Shown: positions 1-11,849, numbered from the stretch's first letter. The stretch: DNA of 64,000 nucleotides from Cephalotus follicularis (GCA_001972305.1 BDDD01000271.1:391091-455090), one strand, 5' to 3'. Notes: generated by a model not told the origin, from the letters alone. Made by a program: numbers and translations.

Positions 1-412
1 TACGCATAAGCATAGCCACAGCCCATGAATCCTGACCATGTTGCGCGGCATGATGGAAACCGTTTTGGAAGAGCCTAATATGAATGTAGATACCTAGAGT
101 GATGACGCCGACGCCTACGGATGGTGTTGACACCAATGGCCCTGTTTTAGAAAAACTACCCAGTTTTCCATGGATCTTGATTCTTTTTGAGATCAGGCTA
201 ATGTTTAAGCCTCCCGAAATCCTATGGGATATATCAAATGAAGAGACAGTGAGGGCTTTGAAGTCCGGAATGGCTAAGTGACCGACCGAATAAGTCGTAA
301 TGGCTAAATGGTTGATCGGATGAGCCGAAAGGCATAAGTGTTGTCAGAAAAGTTTCCGTATCGAATAGTGGTTGATCGGAATAGAATATGAATGGTCATT
401 GCGAATGGCTAG
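1..412 (+). repeat. LTR-like remnant, left part (split by gypsy 1)
   Basis: Non-coding sequence with loosely repeated words such as cgaatggttgatcgg. It stops at the target duplication GCTAG (408-412) and resumes after the second GCTAG (4662-4666), so it was one piece before gypsy 1 inserted. The right part resembles the 3' portion of other LTRs in the window, so I infer an LTR remnant in plus orientation. The 60-codon ORF at 99-281 resembles nothing I know and is probably chance. Confidence 0.45.
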
Positions 413-637
413 TGTCACACCCCGTTATTTCGGTGCCATAAATAGACGAGCATATATGGCGATATCAGTATTAAACATACATTCCAGTATTTCATATAGC
501 AGTTCATAAACAGTATGCGGAAGCAGTCAATAAGCCAGAATATATAAAAATACAAGTCTTCGCACACATCCCATACTACGTGCGGTTACAAGTCAAATTA
601 TCCTTAACATAAGGAAACATCATAAACGAGGCATGAT
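413..637 (-). repeat. Gypsy 1 truncated 3' LTR
   Basis: This segment matches, in inverse orientation, the last 225 bp or so of the gypsy 2 LTR (about 8570-8793), including the cgcacgtagtatgggatg block and the AACGGGGTGTGACA-type end. Homology stops near 637, where RNase H/linker coding sequence begins. The rest of the LTR, its polypurine tract and the integrase are missing. Confidence 0.8.
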
Positions 638-2668
638 TCGCTCAGTATGCCATCAGTATGTACGGAGAACTCAGAATCAGTGTCAAGGTTCTCACGAATA
701 CTCCACAATTCAGCATCACTATACTGAGCAATCAAGATCTGCTCGAGAAGTTCCGGTCGTGCTCTCATACTTGCCACAATCACTCCTCGGGAAACCATGA
801 ACGGATTCCATCTCTGAAACTCCTCCAATAGGTTCCACTGTGATACCATAGCTCCAGCAATCATCGCCTTGCGACTCAGCGCATCCGCCACTACATTTGC
901 CTTTCCTGGGTGGTACTGAATATTACAGTTGTAGTCATTGAAGAACTCCACCCATCGCCTCTGTCTCATGTTAAGCTCCTTCTGGGAAAATAGATATTTT
1001 AAGCTTTTGTGGTCAGTAAATATTTCAAATTGAGCCCCATAGAGATAGTGCCTCCATTTCTATAAAGCAAATACTATGGCTGCCAGTTCCAGATCATGTA
1101 CGGGATAGTTTTCTTCGTACGGTTTTAGCTTCCTCAATGCGTATGCAATCACCCTTCCATGTTGCATAAGAACGCATCCCAATCCTTTCCCAGAAGCATC
1201 AGAATAGACAGTAAATCCCTCATTACCCTCAGGTAATGCCAACACTGGAGCCGAAATCAACCGACTCTTCAACTCCTGGAAACTTGCCTCGCAAGACTCA
1301 TCCCACACAAAGCTTGACTTTTTCTGCGTCAGCTGTGTTAGTGGTGTAGCAAGTTTCGAGAATCCCTCGATGAATCTGCGATAATAGCCAGCCAATCCCA
1401 AGAAACTACGCACCTCCGTAACGTTCCTCGGTTGGGGCCAATAAACAATGCTCTCAATCTTCGAAGGATCCACTGACAATCCTTCACTCGACACTATGTG
1501 ACCTAAGAAAGTCACATGATCTAGCCAAAATTCGCACTTGCTGAACTTGGAATACAACTGTTCCTTCCGCAATACCTGCAATACAATCTGCAAGTGCTGC
1601 ATGTGTTCCTCAACGCTCTCTGAGTAGATCAGGATGTCATCTAGGAATATCACAACAAACTGATCAAGATACGGTTGGAACACTCTGTTCATCAGGCACA
1701 TAAAGGCTGCAGGTGCATTTGTCAAACCAAACGGCAATATCAGAAACTCGTAGTGCCCATATCTGGTTCGGAATGCGGTTTTCTCCACATCACCTTCTCG
1801 GATCCTCAGTTGATGATAGCCTATTCTTAAGTCAAGCTTGGAGAATACGGTTGAACCTTGTAACTGGTCGAACAACTCCTCAATATGTGGCAGAGGATAC
1901 TTGTTCTTTACTGTCACCTGATTCAGCAATTTGTAGTCAATGCACAGACGCATTGACCCATCCTTCTTCTTTACGAATAGAACCGGTGCTCCCCATGGTA
2001 ACACACTCGGTCTGATGAAGCCCTTGTCAAGATAGTCATGCAATTGAACCTTTAACTCCTTCAGTTCAGCAGGAGCCATTCTGTACGGTGCTTTGGATAT
2101 CGGAGCAGTCCCAGGCTGTAGTTCAATACTGAACTCTATATCTCTCTCCGGTGGCAGTGAAGTGAGATCATCTGGAAATACATCAGGCAAATCACATACA
2201 ACTGGAACTTGCTCTATACTAGGCGTACCTTTCGTATGATCAATCACATACGCCAAATAGCCTTCACACCCTTGCTTGAGGTACTTCTGTGCCCGGGTGT
2301 ATGATATGATCGGAGCAGTAACATTCTTCTCTCCGATAAACTTGCACTCTGTTCCATCTTGCAGGTAGAATGTCATCATCTTGTTGTAGCAATCGACACA
2401 AGCATGATGAGCATATAACCAATCCATCCCCAAGATTACATCAAAATCTCGGATAGGCAACACTATCAAGTCAGCAGTCAATTCAAATCCGGCTATCACA
2501 ATTTCACAATCCTTCAGAACAGTATCAGATAAGAGACAAGTACCCGCAGGAGTACTCACCTCCAAAACATATGGCAATCTAGAAGTAACACCATGCAATT
2601 TGCGAGTAAAACTAGATGCAATGAAAGAATGTGTTGCACCAGGGTCAATCAACACATGTGCTAATATG
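638..2668 (-). pseudogene. Gypsy 1 pol remnant: aspartic protease, reverse transcriptase, RNase H
   Basis: Read from 2668 downwards. The protease region has [10 protein letters not shown] (a DSGATHS-type active site with Ser replaced by Pro). The reverse transcriptase follows with the YRMAPAEL entry motif, the [13 protein letters not shown] block, the catalytic FLDDIL and the thumb motif [11 protein letters not shown]. RNase H starts at [10 protein letters not shown]. One in-frame TAG at 1060-1062 interrupts RNase H; the same frame reopens and runs to the [14 protein letters not shown] motif and a linker ending near 640. The predicted start at 2838 lies in LTR sequence, so the first 55 or so residues are not pol. 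Gag and integrase are absent. Clear Ty3/gypsy coding sequence that can no longer give a full polyprotein. Confidence 0.9.
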
Positions 2669-3313
2669 CCAGATATGTAAATGGCGATATCAGTACAGTA
2701 GTGGTTCCCAATTTGAAAACAAGACAGTCGGTACCTCTCATGTGGAGGAAAACAGTAGTTTATCTTAACAATAAACCTCTTTTGAAAATGATAGTAAGTT
2801 ATCATAATTTTGGGTTCAAGTCCCATAAACGGTTTCAATCTTTAAAATATCGATAGTAGTGGTGTTAATAGCACCAAACAGTATGTATATACTAATATAA
2901 GTAGTATATACGGTACCATTAATCAAAACAGTAGTTTTGTAATCAAAAGTCCCATTTGGAAATGATGTTTAAACCATAATTTGTACATGTAGTACTTAGT
3001 TCGATCATTCATTGAAATATCAGTAACAATGGTGTTTAAGTAGCACCAAACAGTAGATATATACTGACATAAGTAGTATATACAATAACATTAATCAAAT
3101 CAATAGATTTTGTGAATCATAACTTTCACTTGAAATGGTGTTTAAGCCGTAAATTATGCATATAATACATAATTCATTCAATCAGTGAAATATCAGTGGT
3201 AATGATATTAACTAACATCATACAGTATGTGCATTATGTTGGTAACATAAACAAATCATCAACAATGCAAAATAGTAGCAAATCAGTGATTATTATGCAG
3301 TTCCAGCCCAGAA

Positions 3314-3384
3314 CAGTCGACTGCCTCAAGAACCAGTCGGCTGTTGGGGTTGAGTAGTCGACTGCATTCTATGACAGTCGACTG
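3314..3384. repeat. GTCGAC-core box cluster in the gypsy 1 LTR
   Basis: Four boxes near CAGTCGACTG start at 3314, 3334, 3353 and 3374, that is every 19-21 bp. One is the CAGTCGGCTG variant. Each box is palindromic or nearly so. Confidence 0.8.
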
Positions 3385-4408
3385 GTTTTGCCCAGAAATG
3401 CAGCAGAACAGTTTATGTGCAGTGCAATTCAATGCCAAATCAACTCAAATGCAATTAGAAATTAACATACATGTCATGCATGATCATATCTTCCAAAACA
3501 TAACACTACCCCAACCTCAATTTGCTATCCCAAGATCAATTGTGTGATCTTTCTCTTTAAAGCTTCCAAGGACTTTTTCCAAAGCTTTCACCAATCAACA
3601 CTTAATCCAGCAAGTTACAATCTAGACATGCATGTTATGGATACATGCAATCAGTAGCAGTGGATTCAGTAATCATTCCAATCAGTAGCTTAATCCATTT
3701 GTTCATTAAGCTTTACATTAACTCTCTTTTACCCCAATTATGCACTTATCAATTCATCAATCCATTATCTCCTAAGTGGACAGTAGAAGTGTATGTACAT
3801 TCATAAGAAATCAGTAGCTTATGGCAACTAACAACAACCTACTATCCAATTAGAGATTACGTCCTTTTATGCACCAAGTGCCATATTCCATTTTAAAACC
3901 ATTCAATCCTAGAAGATGTTAATCATAACCATGTTAATAGAGATTAAGCATTCTCCTAGATGACTTACTGTTGGATTACAACATCACATTAACACAGAGG
4001 GTTCGAATTGAACTTACCAGGAGGTGTTCAAGCTTCCAAGTTCCTACTTTGAGCTTCAAACTCCAACCCTCAGATCCTCTATGCAAGCTCTTTCAATTCT
4101 CCAGCAATCACTCTTTTCTCAGTGTTTCTAACACTCACAATACCCTCACATTCAAATGATATAAGCCACGAATTCGCCAGAGATCATTTGCTCTAACTCT
4201 TCCCACATTTCCTTCTCTCTCACATGCACTTGTTTCTTGCTAATTTCTCCTTTCAATGTTGCAGGTGCAGGTCTATCATTGCAGAGCACATGCAAGGGCA
4301 GGCAAAGCATCACATTGCATGTTATGGGAGCTTAGGACACGTACCCCCCATGCATGCCACGCCCAAGATCAGTTGACACCTGCACAGACACATGTTCTGT
4401 CGAATTTA

Positions 4409-4488
4409 CAGTCGACTGGATTCATGGGACAGTCGACTGGACACCACACGCATCAGGCAGTCGACTGTTCCCCTGTGACAGTCGGCTG
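4409..4488. repeat. GTCGAC-core box cluster, second block in the gypsy 1 LTR
   Basis: Four boxes CAGTCGACTG or CAGTCGGCTG start near 4409, 4431, 4458 and 4479. They have the same form as the block at 3314-3384 and as the copia A LTR boxes. Confidence 0.8.
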
Positions 4489-4666
4489 TCCTGGTTAAAT
4501 TAGGAATTCTTAAGTTCAATTTTCACCAAACGAACCCCCATTTATTCCAATCATAATTAATCACAGGAGAATATAATAATTGGGCAATAATTCAATTAAA
4601 ATGTATATTTTATTTCAATAATTCGATCAATATACATCAAATCGAAATTGCGGTTATTACAGCTAG

Positions 4667-5560
4667 TGTGTCATCATGGATCGTATTGTATCGTTATCGA
4701 TCGCATCGTATCGGAATGAACCATTGTTGAGCGGTTAATGACCGAATGGGTCGTTATCGATCGGATAGTGGTCGAATGGACTGTTATCGAATGGATGGGC
4801 ATTGGATGAATGCTTGAACTAGATTGTGAATGAACTTATAGGGCAGACAACTACTTATATGTGCTGGTATGGGACAGTATATATATTTAGTCGACCGTTA
4901 GAGTTAACTACGCATATTGTTAGCCTCTAGATTCCTAGTAGAGTGAACGGATATGGACCGCGAATGGCTGTTGGCCGTAACGGACATGAATTGTAAATTG
5001 GTATTGACCGTAAACGGCTGTGGGCCGTAAACGGATACGGATTGTGAATGGATATAGACCGTAAACGCTTGTGGCAGTGCGGGAATATAAATGTGTGTTG
5101 ATGTATTGGACCTGCCGGCATGTGGCAGTGCATCATTTGATCGATGTATGATATTATTGGATATGATCAGACCCATCATTTGAGGTTTTGACGTGATTAT
5201 CCTTCGCATGCGTATGGTATTATTGGATATGATCAAGCCCATCATAGAGGGTATTGAAAGGATTGTCCTTTACATGCAAATGATATACTTGATTTAGTTG
5301 TGATGTAGTCTGGTGTGGGCGGAGCCCCAGTATATAGATTGTGATGAGATATGAGGGTTAAAACCCGAAACATATAAACTGTGGTTTATCAGGTGGCATG
5401 GAGTCCGGTAAAAGAATACTTCATGCCCGATTTTCGGGAGATTATAAGAGTTGAAATGTATTCAACTGATTGTTCTGCTGACAGGATGTGATTGTTTAAA
5501 GTTCTAGATTATATCACTTTTGGGTATGATTGATATATGATTGTTTGAATTGGACGGAAC
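4667..5560 (+). repeat. LTR-like remnant, right part
   Basis: This continues 1-412 after removal of gypsy 1. The stretch 5330-5530 (ggcggagcccc, then aagaatacttcatgcccga and ttttcgggagattataag) matches the 3' portion of the LTR fragment at 50480-50711 and, inverted, of the solo LTR at 61708-62778. It is non-coding; the ORFs on either strand are low-complexity by-products. The LTR terminus itself is not seen, so the 3' end is truncated. Confidence 0.55.
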
Positions 5561-5842
5561 TATGTTGAATATACCAGTATAGGATCCTTACTGTTGGGAG
5601 ATTGAAAGTGATTAACTGAATAAGTGCTAATTGGAGTTATTTGAAGTTGTGGAATAATAATGGGTAAGATGTTGGGCTCTTGGAGACCTAGTGTTATGGG
5701 TATAGTATGGTTACAGATTGAACGGATACAGATTGTGCGGTTACGGAACGTGCAGTCATAAGCCATATGTTTATGGATCGTATGCTTATGAATTGTTTGA
5801 TGTGGATGAACTGTGGTCGCAGACCTATCGCCCCAGTTTTCC
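5561..5842. other. Unassigned retrotransposon-internal sequence
   Basis: About 280 bp between LTR-like sequence and a recognisable integrase fragment. Imperfect repeats around 'cggatacagattgtgcggttacgg' are visible, and no coding motif is. It probably belongs to the decayed gypsy 2 internal domain. Confidence 0.3.
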
Positions 5843-6018
5843 GTACATCCAGCGATTAACAAGATGTATCGAGATTTGAAGGTCGATATAGGTGGAAGTG
5901 TGATGGTAATACCATGGGCTTGGAAAGCCACTTAGAACGTGAGGGAAGTGAAGGCATTCTACCTTCACATGTTTAATCAAGTGAATCTCGGGACGAGATT
6001 TCTTTAAGGAGGGGAGAA
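5843..6018 (+). pseudogene. Gypsy 2 pol 3' scrap and polypurine tract
   Basis: From 5843 a short frame contains NKMYRDLKVD, typical of the zinc-binding N-terminal part of Ty3/gypsy integrase. Within 50 bp the frame changes to sequence resembling the end of a chromodomain (YHGL followed by a decayed EATWE-like stretch). Integrase core and most of the C-terminal domain are therefore deleted. The gggacgagatttctttaagg stretch and a purine tract (6007-6018) lie immediately before the LTR start at 6019, as in plant gypsy elements. No intact protein is possible. Confidence 0.65.
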
Positions 6019-6691
6019 TGTGACGCCCCGAATTTCATAAATAATTATTATGAAATTGGTGTGTGTACAGTTGCGAAAAAATTGATAGAGCCCGAAGTAA
6101 TAAAAAGGCATTGCGCATTTAAGTCGTAATTGTGTTAGCTAAGACGGCTAATAAAAATCTAATTTTAATGCGCGACAATAAAGCCCGAATGCTCGCAATA
6201 TTATTGCGATTATTTTGGTGGTTGTTCGGATAATTTATGTCGCGATTCGCGGAAAAATCGGGACCCGTACCTTAGTATTTTACCATAAAATACTAAAGAG
6301 AAAGCAAAATAACAAATGAATAAAGGAAGAGGGAGACACACACGGGCGTATCACGCGCCCGTGCATGAAAAGAACGCAGGCGCTCTGTGCGCCTGCATCT
6401 GGGAGAGATGGCAAGAGAGAATGGGAGAGAGAACGGCAGAGAGAACGGGAGAGGACGCCGGAGCCAGCTACCGGACCGGGAGAGCACGCCGGTCAACTCA
6501 GGGCCTCCAACCGACGGTAACCTGCTCCCCCTTATTCTCTTTTTCTTCTTTTTTCTTCCCCGCTGCCGTCACTGTTCGTGCCTCCTCCCGGTGTTACCCG
6601 GCATCGTTAGCGTCGCGGGTGGTGTGGGTTATGGTGTTGAAGGCCCGCTGGTGAGGCGTGATTCGGCCGAAATCGGCCGGAATCAGTGGAC

Positions 6692-6718
6692 CGAGTCGAC
6701 TCAGCGAGTCGACTCACG
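6692..6718. repeat. GAGTCGACTC box pair in the gypsy 2 LTR
   Basis: Two GAGTCGACTC palindromes start 14 bp apart. A related degenerate copy (gagttgactcagtgagtc) lies near 6833. They differ in flanks from the CAGTCGACTG boxes of the same LTR. Confidence 0.7.
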
Positions 6719-7336
6719 GCTTCCTGAGACAGCGCTTTTGGCGCCGAGTCTTGGCGAGTCACGGGCATTGGTGTGTATAACTGTTGAATGTGTGGTGTTT
6801 TTGGGTGGCGATCGGACCTGTGGAGGTCCGGTGAGTTGACTCAGTGAGTCATGACTCACTACCGGCCGTGGCGCGGTGTTCGGCGCCGATTACCGACGAG
6901 TCTTGATCGGTTCTGTGTACACCGTTCAATGTGGAACCTGTTGATGGGTGTTTTGTCGCCTGGTTGTGTCGGTAGAAACCCGGCCGACGTTTCAGCGACG
7001 GAAATGTTTTGTGTGCCGAACGTAACGGAAATGTGTTGTATGTGCAGTATGCGAGTGGTAATTGGTTTTGGCATTGAAGAATTTATCAATTGGCGAGAAT
7101 CGAGTTCGGTTCAACGGTTATGGAAAAGGTTCGGCAATTGAATGTGCAGCTCGACTGTGCTGGTGATACTGCGATTCCTAAATCGGAATCAGAGGTAGGG
7201 GTAATGATATGTTATGGAAGATATGAGTATGCATATTATGTATGGATATTTTCTGCATGATTACATGTATTGAACTGATTGAAAAATTGAACTTGGCATT
7301 ACATGACTTGCTATTTCTGCATTTTCTGGGCAGAGG

Positions 7337-7449
7337 CAGTCGACTGTCACCCAAAGCAGTCGACTACTCAACCTATCCAGTCGACTACCAAGGCAAAGCA
7401 GTTGACTGCACAACCAAACCAGTCGGCTAATCTTAATGGCAGTCGACTG
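7337..7449. repeat. Six-box GTCGAC array with 20-21 bp spacing
   Basis: Boxes start at 7337, 7357, 7378, 7399, 7420 and 7440, intervals 20, 21, 21, 21 and 20 bp. They are CAGTCGACTG and variants (CAGTCGACTA, CAGTTGACTG, CAGTCGGCTA). The sequence between boxes is not conserved, so this is a phased motif array and not a simple tandem repeat. Confidence 0.9.
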
Positions 7450-8793
7450 TTCTGGGTATAAACTGCACATCATTGATTGAATTGCTACTGTTTGGTACCG
7501 TTACTGAATTGTTATGTTACCACCATATAGTGTACACTGTTTGATGTTATTTAACATCGCTACTACTTATATTGCAACGATCGAACGAACTATGTGCTAT
7601 ATGCACAATTCATGGTTTTAACACCATTTTCAAATGGAAACTAGTATTTACAAGAATGACTGATTTTGATATTGTTACTGAAAATACCACTGTTTTGTTA
7701 GTATATACTGTTTTGGTGCTATTAACACCACTACCACTTGTATTCAAGGATTGAAACCAACTATGGGCTATGTACCCAAATTTTGATATCGACTATCATT
7801 TTCAAGTGAATAATTATTGCTAAACGAACTATTGATTTTCCTCCTATACGAGAGGTACCTACTGTTTTGTTTCCAAAACTGGAAACCATTATTGAAGTGA
7901 TATCGTTTTCCTCCGAAGAGAGGTACGATAAGTGAATTGTCAAAGTTTCTAAAGAAAACTACTTTATATTGCATATTATTAATATATGTAATATTATTGA
8001 ACTAAATTGATTGAATTGATTGTCTATGAGTGCCGTGGTTCAGTGGCGGAGGTTGTCATTGACTACGGAATGTGATTCTGGGTGCCAGGAGTTGGCCAGA
8101 GTATCACCCCAGTGTTCTGCAATGCAGAAATTGATTGTTAAACTACCGACCAACGCCCGTAGTAAGTGTTACCTTTTCTATCATATTCGGAGCGTAGGGT
8201 GATAGTTAGGTGGTGCACAGTTGGTGCTAGGAGTTAGCGACATGTGACACCCAAGTGAGTGTTGAATTGATTGTACCCTTGTGCGGTATTCTTGCATATG
8301 GATTGTTTATGTCCACTTGGCATGATTGCTTATATATTGGCTCATTAAATGTTATTTTGATATAAACTGCCATACCTGTTGCATTCATATATTCCTTAGC
8401 ATGCATTATCTTCCTACTTAGCCAAGTGAGGACAACGGCTAACCCCTACAATTTCAGATTAAACAAGGACTTTGGAGACTGCTGCTGAAGCTTGGAGAGC
8501 TTCTTATTTTTGATTTAAGGTTGATTATTTATGATGTTGTACTGTAAATTGATATTGAACGGTTCATACCTCGTTATGTTGTTTTTCCTTATGTAAGGAT
8601 AACTGTTGTTTGTACCCGCACGTAGTATGGGATGCGTGCAGACGGGTTGTATTTTATATTCCGGCTTATCGAATGCTTCCGCAATTTAATTATGATTATT
8701 AATTGAAACGCTGGAATATTATTTTATGCTTAATTCTGATATCACCACATATGCTGGTCCATTGTACGTGAATGGAAACAACGGGGCGTGACA

Positions 8794-8885
8794 CTAAGAG
8801 ATGCTAGACAGCGAAGAGAGCTGACAAAGCTATGGACTGGTGCCATGGTGATGCATCGAGGATTCACACCAAAGAAGTTGGCGTT
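8794..8885 (+). repeat. Copia-derived array unit 1, left fragment
   Basis: This 92 bp piece (agagatgctagacagcgaag through gaagttggcgtt) is the same as the start of units at 24621, 26101 and 31914. Gypsy 2 ends directly before it and copia A begins directly after it, so both inserted into one array unit about 90 bp apart. The final GCGTT (8881-8885) is the copia A target duplication. Confidence 0.85.
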
Positions 8886-10024
8886 CGAAAAGACTATATG
8901 GCAACTTTAAACAAGTAAATTTGTATGTGGAAATTAACAAATTAAACTATGAAACTAAACAATCACACAATAACAAGTAATGCAATAGTAAATAAAGAGA
9001 TAAGAGTTAGAAGGTGTGTAAACGAATTTATAATGGTTCGGCAAATCCGTGCCTACGTCCACTTTCTCAAGAACCCCTTGAGTTTCCACTAGAATCCACT
9101 AGCAACCTTTGATTTTCGGCTTACGGGTGCAAATCAAAGCAAACCACCTTTACACTTGATTTTGGGTTCCGGGTGCAAATCAATCAAACACCTTACAAGG
9201 GTTCACCCCCCTCTATTACAATGAATGATAAAAGTGATTTTTGTTGTGCTTACAATAACCTCTCAAAGGTTGGATATGAAAGTGATAGCTTAGTTATTGG
9301 CTTTGGATATTGATTTGAAAGATGTAGAATAGCTCTTGTGTTGCTTGGAACAAATGTGTATTTGCTTGTTATCTCTTGTTGTGTCTTCTTTGTAAAAATA
9401 CCACATTCTTCCTTTTATAGAGATCTTCCAATGGATCTATTTTTAAGCAATCAGACCAAATCCAGTCGGCTGGATTTTCCTTGCAGTCGGCTGGTAAATT
9501 ATTGTGCATTTGTAACTATAGCCGTTGGAGAGAGGCAGTCGGCTGGATGGACTGGGCAGTCGATTGTATGCCTTGGTAGTAGACTGATGCTCTGTTCCAG
9601 TCGGCTGTCTGAGCTAGAAATTGGATTTCCAAAGCTACTGGTTGAAATGTGCACCTGTTGGCAGTCGACTGGAAAGCCTTGGCAGTCGACTGGATTTTCA
9701 CGGTAGTCGACTGGAGACCTGAGGCAGTCGGCATGCTGGAGTGCAAATGCAGGTTCTGGGTTTGTTTAAAGGTCCAGTCGGCTAGTCATCCTTAGGCAGT
9801 CGACTACACAACCTCAACAGTCGGCTGGTTTGTCATGGCAGTCGACTGGATTGCCTGTTTCTGCAATTTAGAACCTTTGCAACACTTTCAACAATACAAC
9901 CAAGTGAGTATATGAATTTGTATGATATCAAATCATGCATATAAGTATTTCTTGATTGTTACTTGTTTGTTAATCATCAAAACATAATCTTTAACATAAT
10001 TAAAGGGGTGGCAAAAAGCCAACA
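8886..10024 (-). repeat. Copia A 3' LTR, 1139 bp
   Basis: On the minus strand it starts TGTTGGCTTTTTGCC at 10024, after a polypurine tract, and ends ...GTCTTTTCG at 8886. Its first 938 bp (minus sense) are repeated at 22268-23205, and its last 200 bp at 13977 onward. It carries about 14 GTCGAC-core boxes. Confidence 0.88.
9463..9848. repeat. Copia A LTR box array (CAGTCGACTG / CAGTCGGCTG)
   Basis: About 14 boxes. Runs start at 9463/9484, 9537/9557, 9662/9682/9703/9724 and 9775/9797/9818/9839, so intervals inside runs are 20-22 bp. Most boxes are followed by G (CAGTCGGCTGG). The same array recurs in the other LTR copy at 22642-23028. Confidence 0.9.
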
Positions 10025-10330
10025 ATCTCCCCCTTTTTGATGATTGACAAAACAAGCCTAATATTGCATGATTTTGACATTAAACGTACTGAATTTAACT
10101 CAACTATAATTTATCAAGTCTAAACATTTGTCCAAGTGATTTAGAAACAATTCTCCCCCTTTTTGTATGCCTAGACTCAAAAAGACAATATAAAAGCAAT
10201 GTATATATCTAAGCAATTTACCAATGTAATACTCAATTTTACTAATGTAATACCAATCTATCAATGCAATACCAATAAACATCTCCCCCTTTTTGTCAAG
10301 CAACAAAAAGTTCAAAGCAACTCCCCCTAA
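10025..10330 (-). promoter_or_regulatory. Clustered polypurine tracts of copia A
   Basis: On the minus strand CAAAAAGGGGGAGA-type tracts occur at about 10025-10039 (touching the LTR), 10152, 10281 and, weaker, 10321. The LTR-proximal copy is the likely plus-strand primer. Multiple polypurine tracts upstream of the 3' LTR are a described Sirevirus trait. Confidence 0.8.
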
Positions 10331-10679
10331 ATCATAGCACATATTTAAATTTATAACAATGCGATGTTTTTAGAGAAAGCATACACAAATACAATATGTG
10401 GAGAGAAAAATAAAGTAATGGCAAGCATAAATTCATTTACTCCATCAACACACTAAAAACTTCATTACATAAATAACAATGCAAATTCATAGCAATGCAA
10501 ATTCATTACATAATGCAAATTCATTACAAAAACAACAAAGTCATCTTACAATCAAAACACAAATTCTTTAGCAAGTTCATCACACATTACGAAAAGAAAA
10601 TATGATATGCATAGGATGTTGCTCAAGATGATCCGGGAGGTGGTTGCTGAGGGAAGGCATTTTGGAGCATTTGGATCAC
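10331..10679. other. Copia A 3' untranslated region
   Basis: AT-rich sequence with repeated 'aacaatgcaaattcat' words and no coding signal, lying between the polypurine tracts and the env-position ORF. Confidence 0.6.
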
Positions 10680-11733
10680 TTAGGCCATTTGCGCGTCTTG
10701 TGAATCTAGTCGAACATAAATTTGATCCACCCTTCCTTGAATGTATTCCATCTTCGCTTGTAGCGACTCCATGGTTGGTCGACTACTTCCACTTCCACTT
10801 CCACTTTCTCCAACACTTGGCCTCACTTCGAATCTATGTCCATCATCATCTTCTTCCTCTTCTTCTCCGACATCTCTCCCAATATCTACAACCGGTTCCC
10901 TTGCCGGTGCTCTTCCTGCAGCTTGTATCTTTACCCATAGACCATCTTCAAACTTGATATTACAATTCCTTAAACCGGCTTTATTGATCAATTATTTGGA
11001 TTTCGGTTTAACATTGTGTTCATCATTAAGGTCAATGTCTAGGGTAGCTAAAATCCTACTTAGAAGCATAGGATATGGGAGGTGATTGGGTCTTGATAAA
11101 ATATGGTTAACAATAAGGTATGGGAGATTGACAAGGGTCCCATTCTTTATGCAAGCTACTAACTTTAGGTCTCGCTCGGATGGGAGGGTATGCGAGCCTT
11201 CTCTTGGCAACAAAGTGTTGGTAACTAGCGAATAAGAGAATACAAGTAGCTATGGGAAAATGGCCACTAGTGACGGTCATAATAGGATTGACATTGGGCC
11301 GTTCCAAGCAAATTTCCAATGCATTGGATTTTTCGATATCATTAAAGTGTGTGATACCGGTGCATGGAATTCCTAGGGTTTCACCTATGAATTCAGGGGT
11401 TATTTCAATAGTAACCCCAAGAACAAAAGATTTGGCAACACAATTGGAGGATTTTTCAAGGTTAGCATAAAAAAGTTTCACTAACCTAGGGTATATGGGG
11501 TGAGATGAACACAAATAATCAAACCATCCTAATTGTTCAAGCCATGGTCTAATAGAAGATATATTGCAAGTTAAAACATCCCTATCTAACCATTTCTCAT
11601 GATGTAATTTGACAGAAATTAAAGCAAAGGTATACCTATCCTCATTTTCCTTTGAGAGGAATAAGTCACCATCATAATCCATTCTTGAGCTTGCTTGCTT
11701 GGTTCCCGCACTTTTTCTCTTCCTTGATGCCAT
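10680..11733 (-). pseudogene. Copia A env-position ORF (plant retrotransposon 'envelope-like' protein)
   Basis: Reading starts at 11733 with a basic, nuclear-signal-like N-terminus (SRKRKSAGTK). About 200 codons follow, containing motifs such as WLEQLGWFDYL and a TLGIPCTGI segment. A frameshift near 11107-11213 moves to a frame ending at a TAA at 10992, and the same frame reopens to 10680 with an acidic EEEEEDDD tract and a coiled-coil-like end. I recognise the type as the hypothetical or 'envelope-like' proteins found downstream of pol in some plant Sireviruses. No signal peptide or clear membrane span is visible, so an envelope role is unproven. Copia B has a counterpart at 15804-17174. Broken by one frameshift and one stop. 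Confidence 0.65.
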
Positions 11734-11849
11734 AGATGATAGAGGCGTCGAGATTTGGCAATTTTTAGGGTTTGGGCAGTGTTTTTGGGAAAAAGGATTG
11801 TGAGAGAGAAGGAAAAATCACGTTTTATAAAATCTATTCTGTGTAAAAA

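Larger units (their letters stand above)
413..4661 (-). mobile_element. Gypsy 1: internally deleted Ty3/gypsy retrotransposon
   Basis: The termini are TGTCACACCCCG at the left and GGTTATTACA at the right, with a perfect 5 bp duplication GCTAG at 408-412 and 4662-4666. It reads on the minus strand: 5' LTR on the right (about 2669-4661), protease, reverse transcriptase and RNase H, then a truncated 3' LTR on the left (413 to about 637). Gag, most of the integrase and most of the 3' LTR are absent, although both outer ends and the duplication survive. The losses are therefore internal deletions after or during insertion. It cannot be autonomous. Confidence 0.88.
2669..4661 (-). repeat. Gypsy 1 5' LTR (truncated at its 3' end)
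   Basis: This is homologous in inverse orientation to the gypsy 2 LTR: both contain a block close to tggtgctattaacaccac and runs of 'gtatatact'. It is AT-rich and non-coding. The LTR joins the protease sequence directly near 2668, with no primer-binding site or gag between, so a deletion removed the LTR 3' end, the leader and gag. Two clusters of GTCGAC-core boxes lie within it. Confidence 0.75.
6019..8793 (+). repeat. Gypsy 2 3' LTR, 2775 bp
   Basis: The LTR starts TGTGACGCCCCG directly after a polypurine tract and ends GGGGCGTGACA. The first 300 bp match, inverted, the start of the solo LTR at 61708-62778. The last 225 bp and a middle block match gypsy 1 LTR sequence. It contains a GC-rich promoter-proximal region (6320-7000) with GAGTCGACTC boxes and a regular six-box array at 7337-7449. 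ORFs inside (for example 6316-6654 and 6387-6839 plus) are low-complexity and unlike any protein I recognise. The 5' partner LTR is not in the window. The LTR sits in the first unit of the copia-derived array. Confidence 0.85.

Noticed and set aside
1713-2015. Plus-strand ORF of 100 codons
   Set aside because: Antisense shadow of gypsy 1 reverse transcriptase.
6316-6839. Two overlapping plus-strand ORFs (112 and 150 codons)
   Set aside because: They lie in the GC-rich part of the gypsy 2 LTR, have low-complexity repeats (GRENGREN) and no known domain.
7337-7449. Ordinary tandem repeat
   Set aside because: Only the 10 bp boxes recur; the sequence between them differs, so it is a phased motif array.
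10680-11733. A true viral envelope gene
   Set aside because: No signal peptide, membrane span or cleavage site visible; kept only as an env-position ORF.
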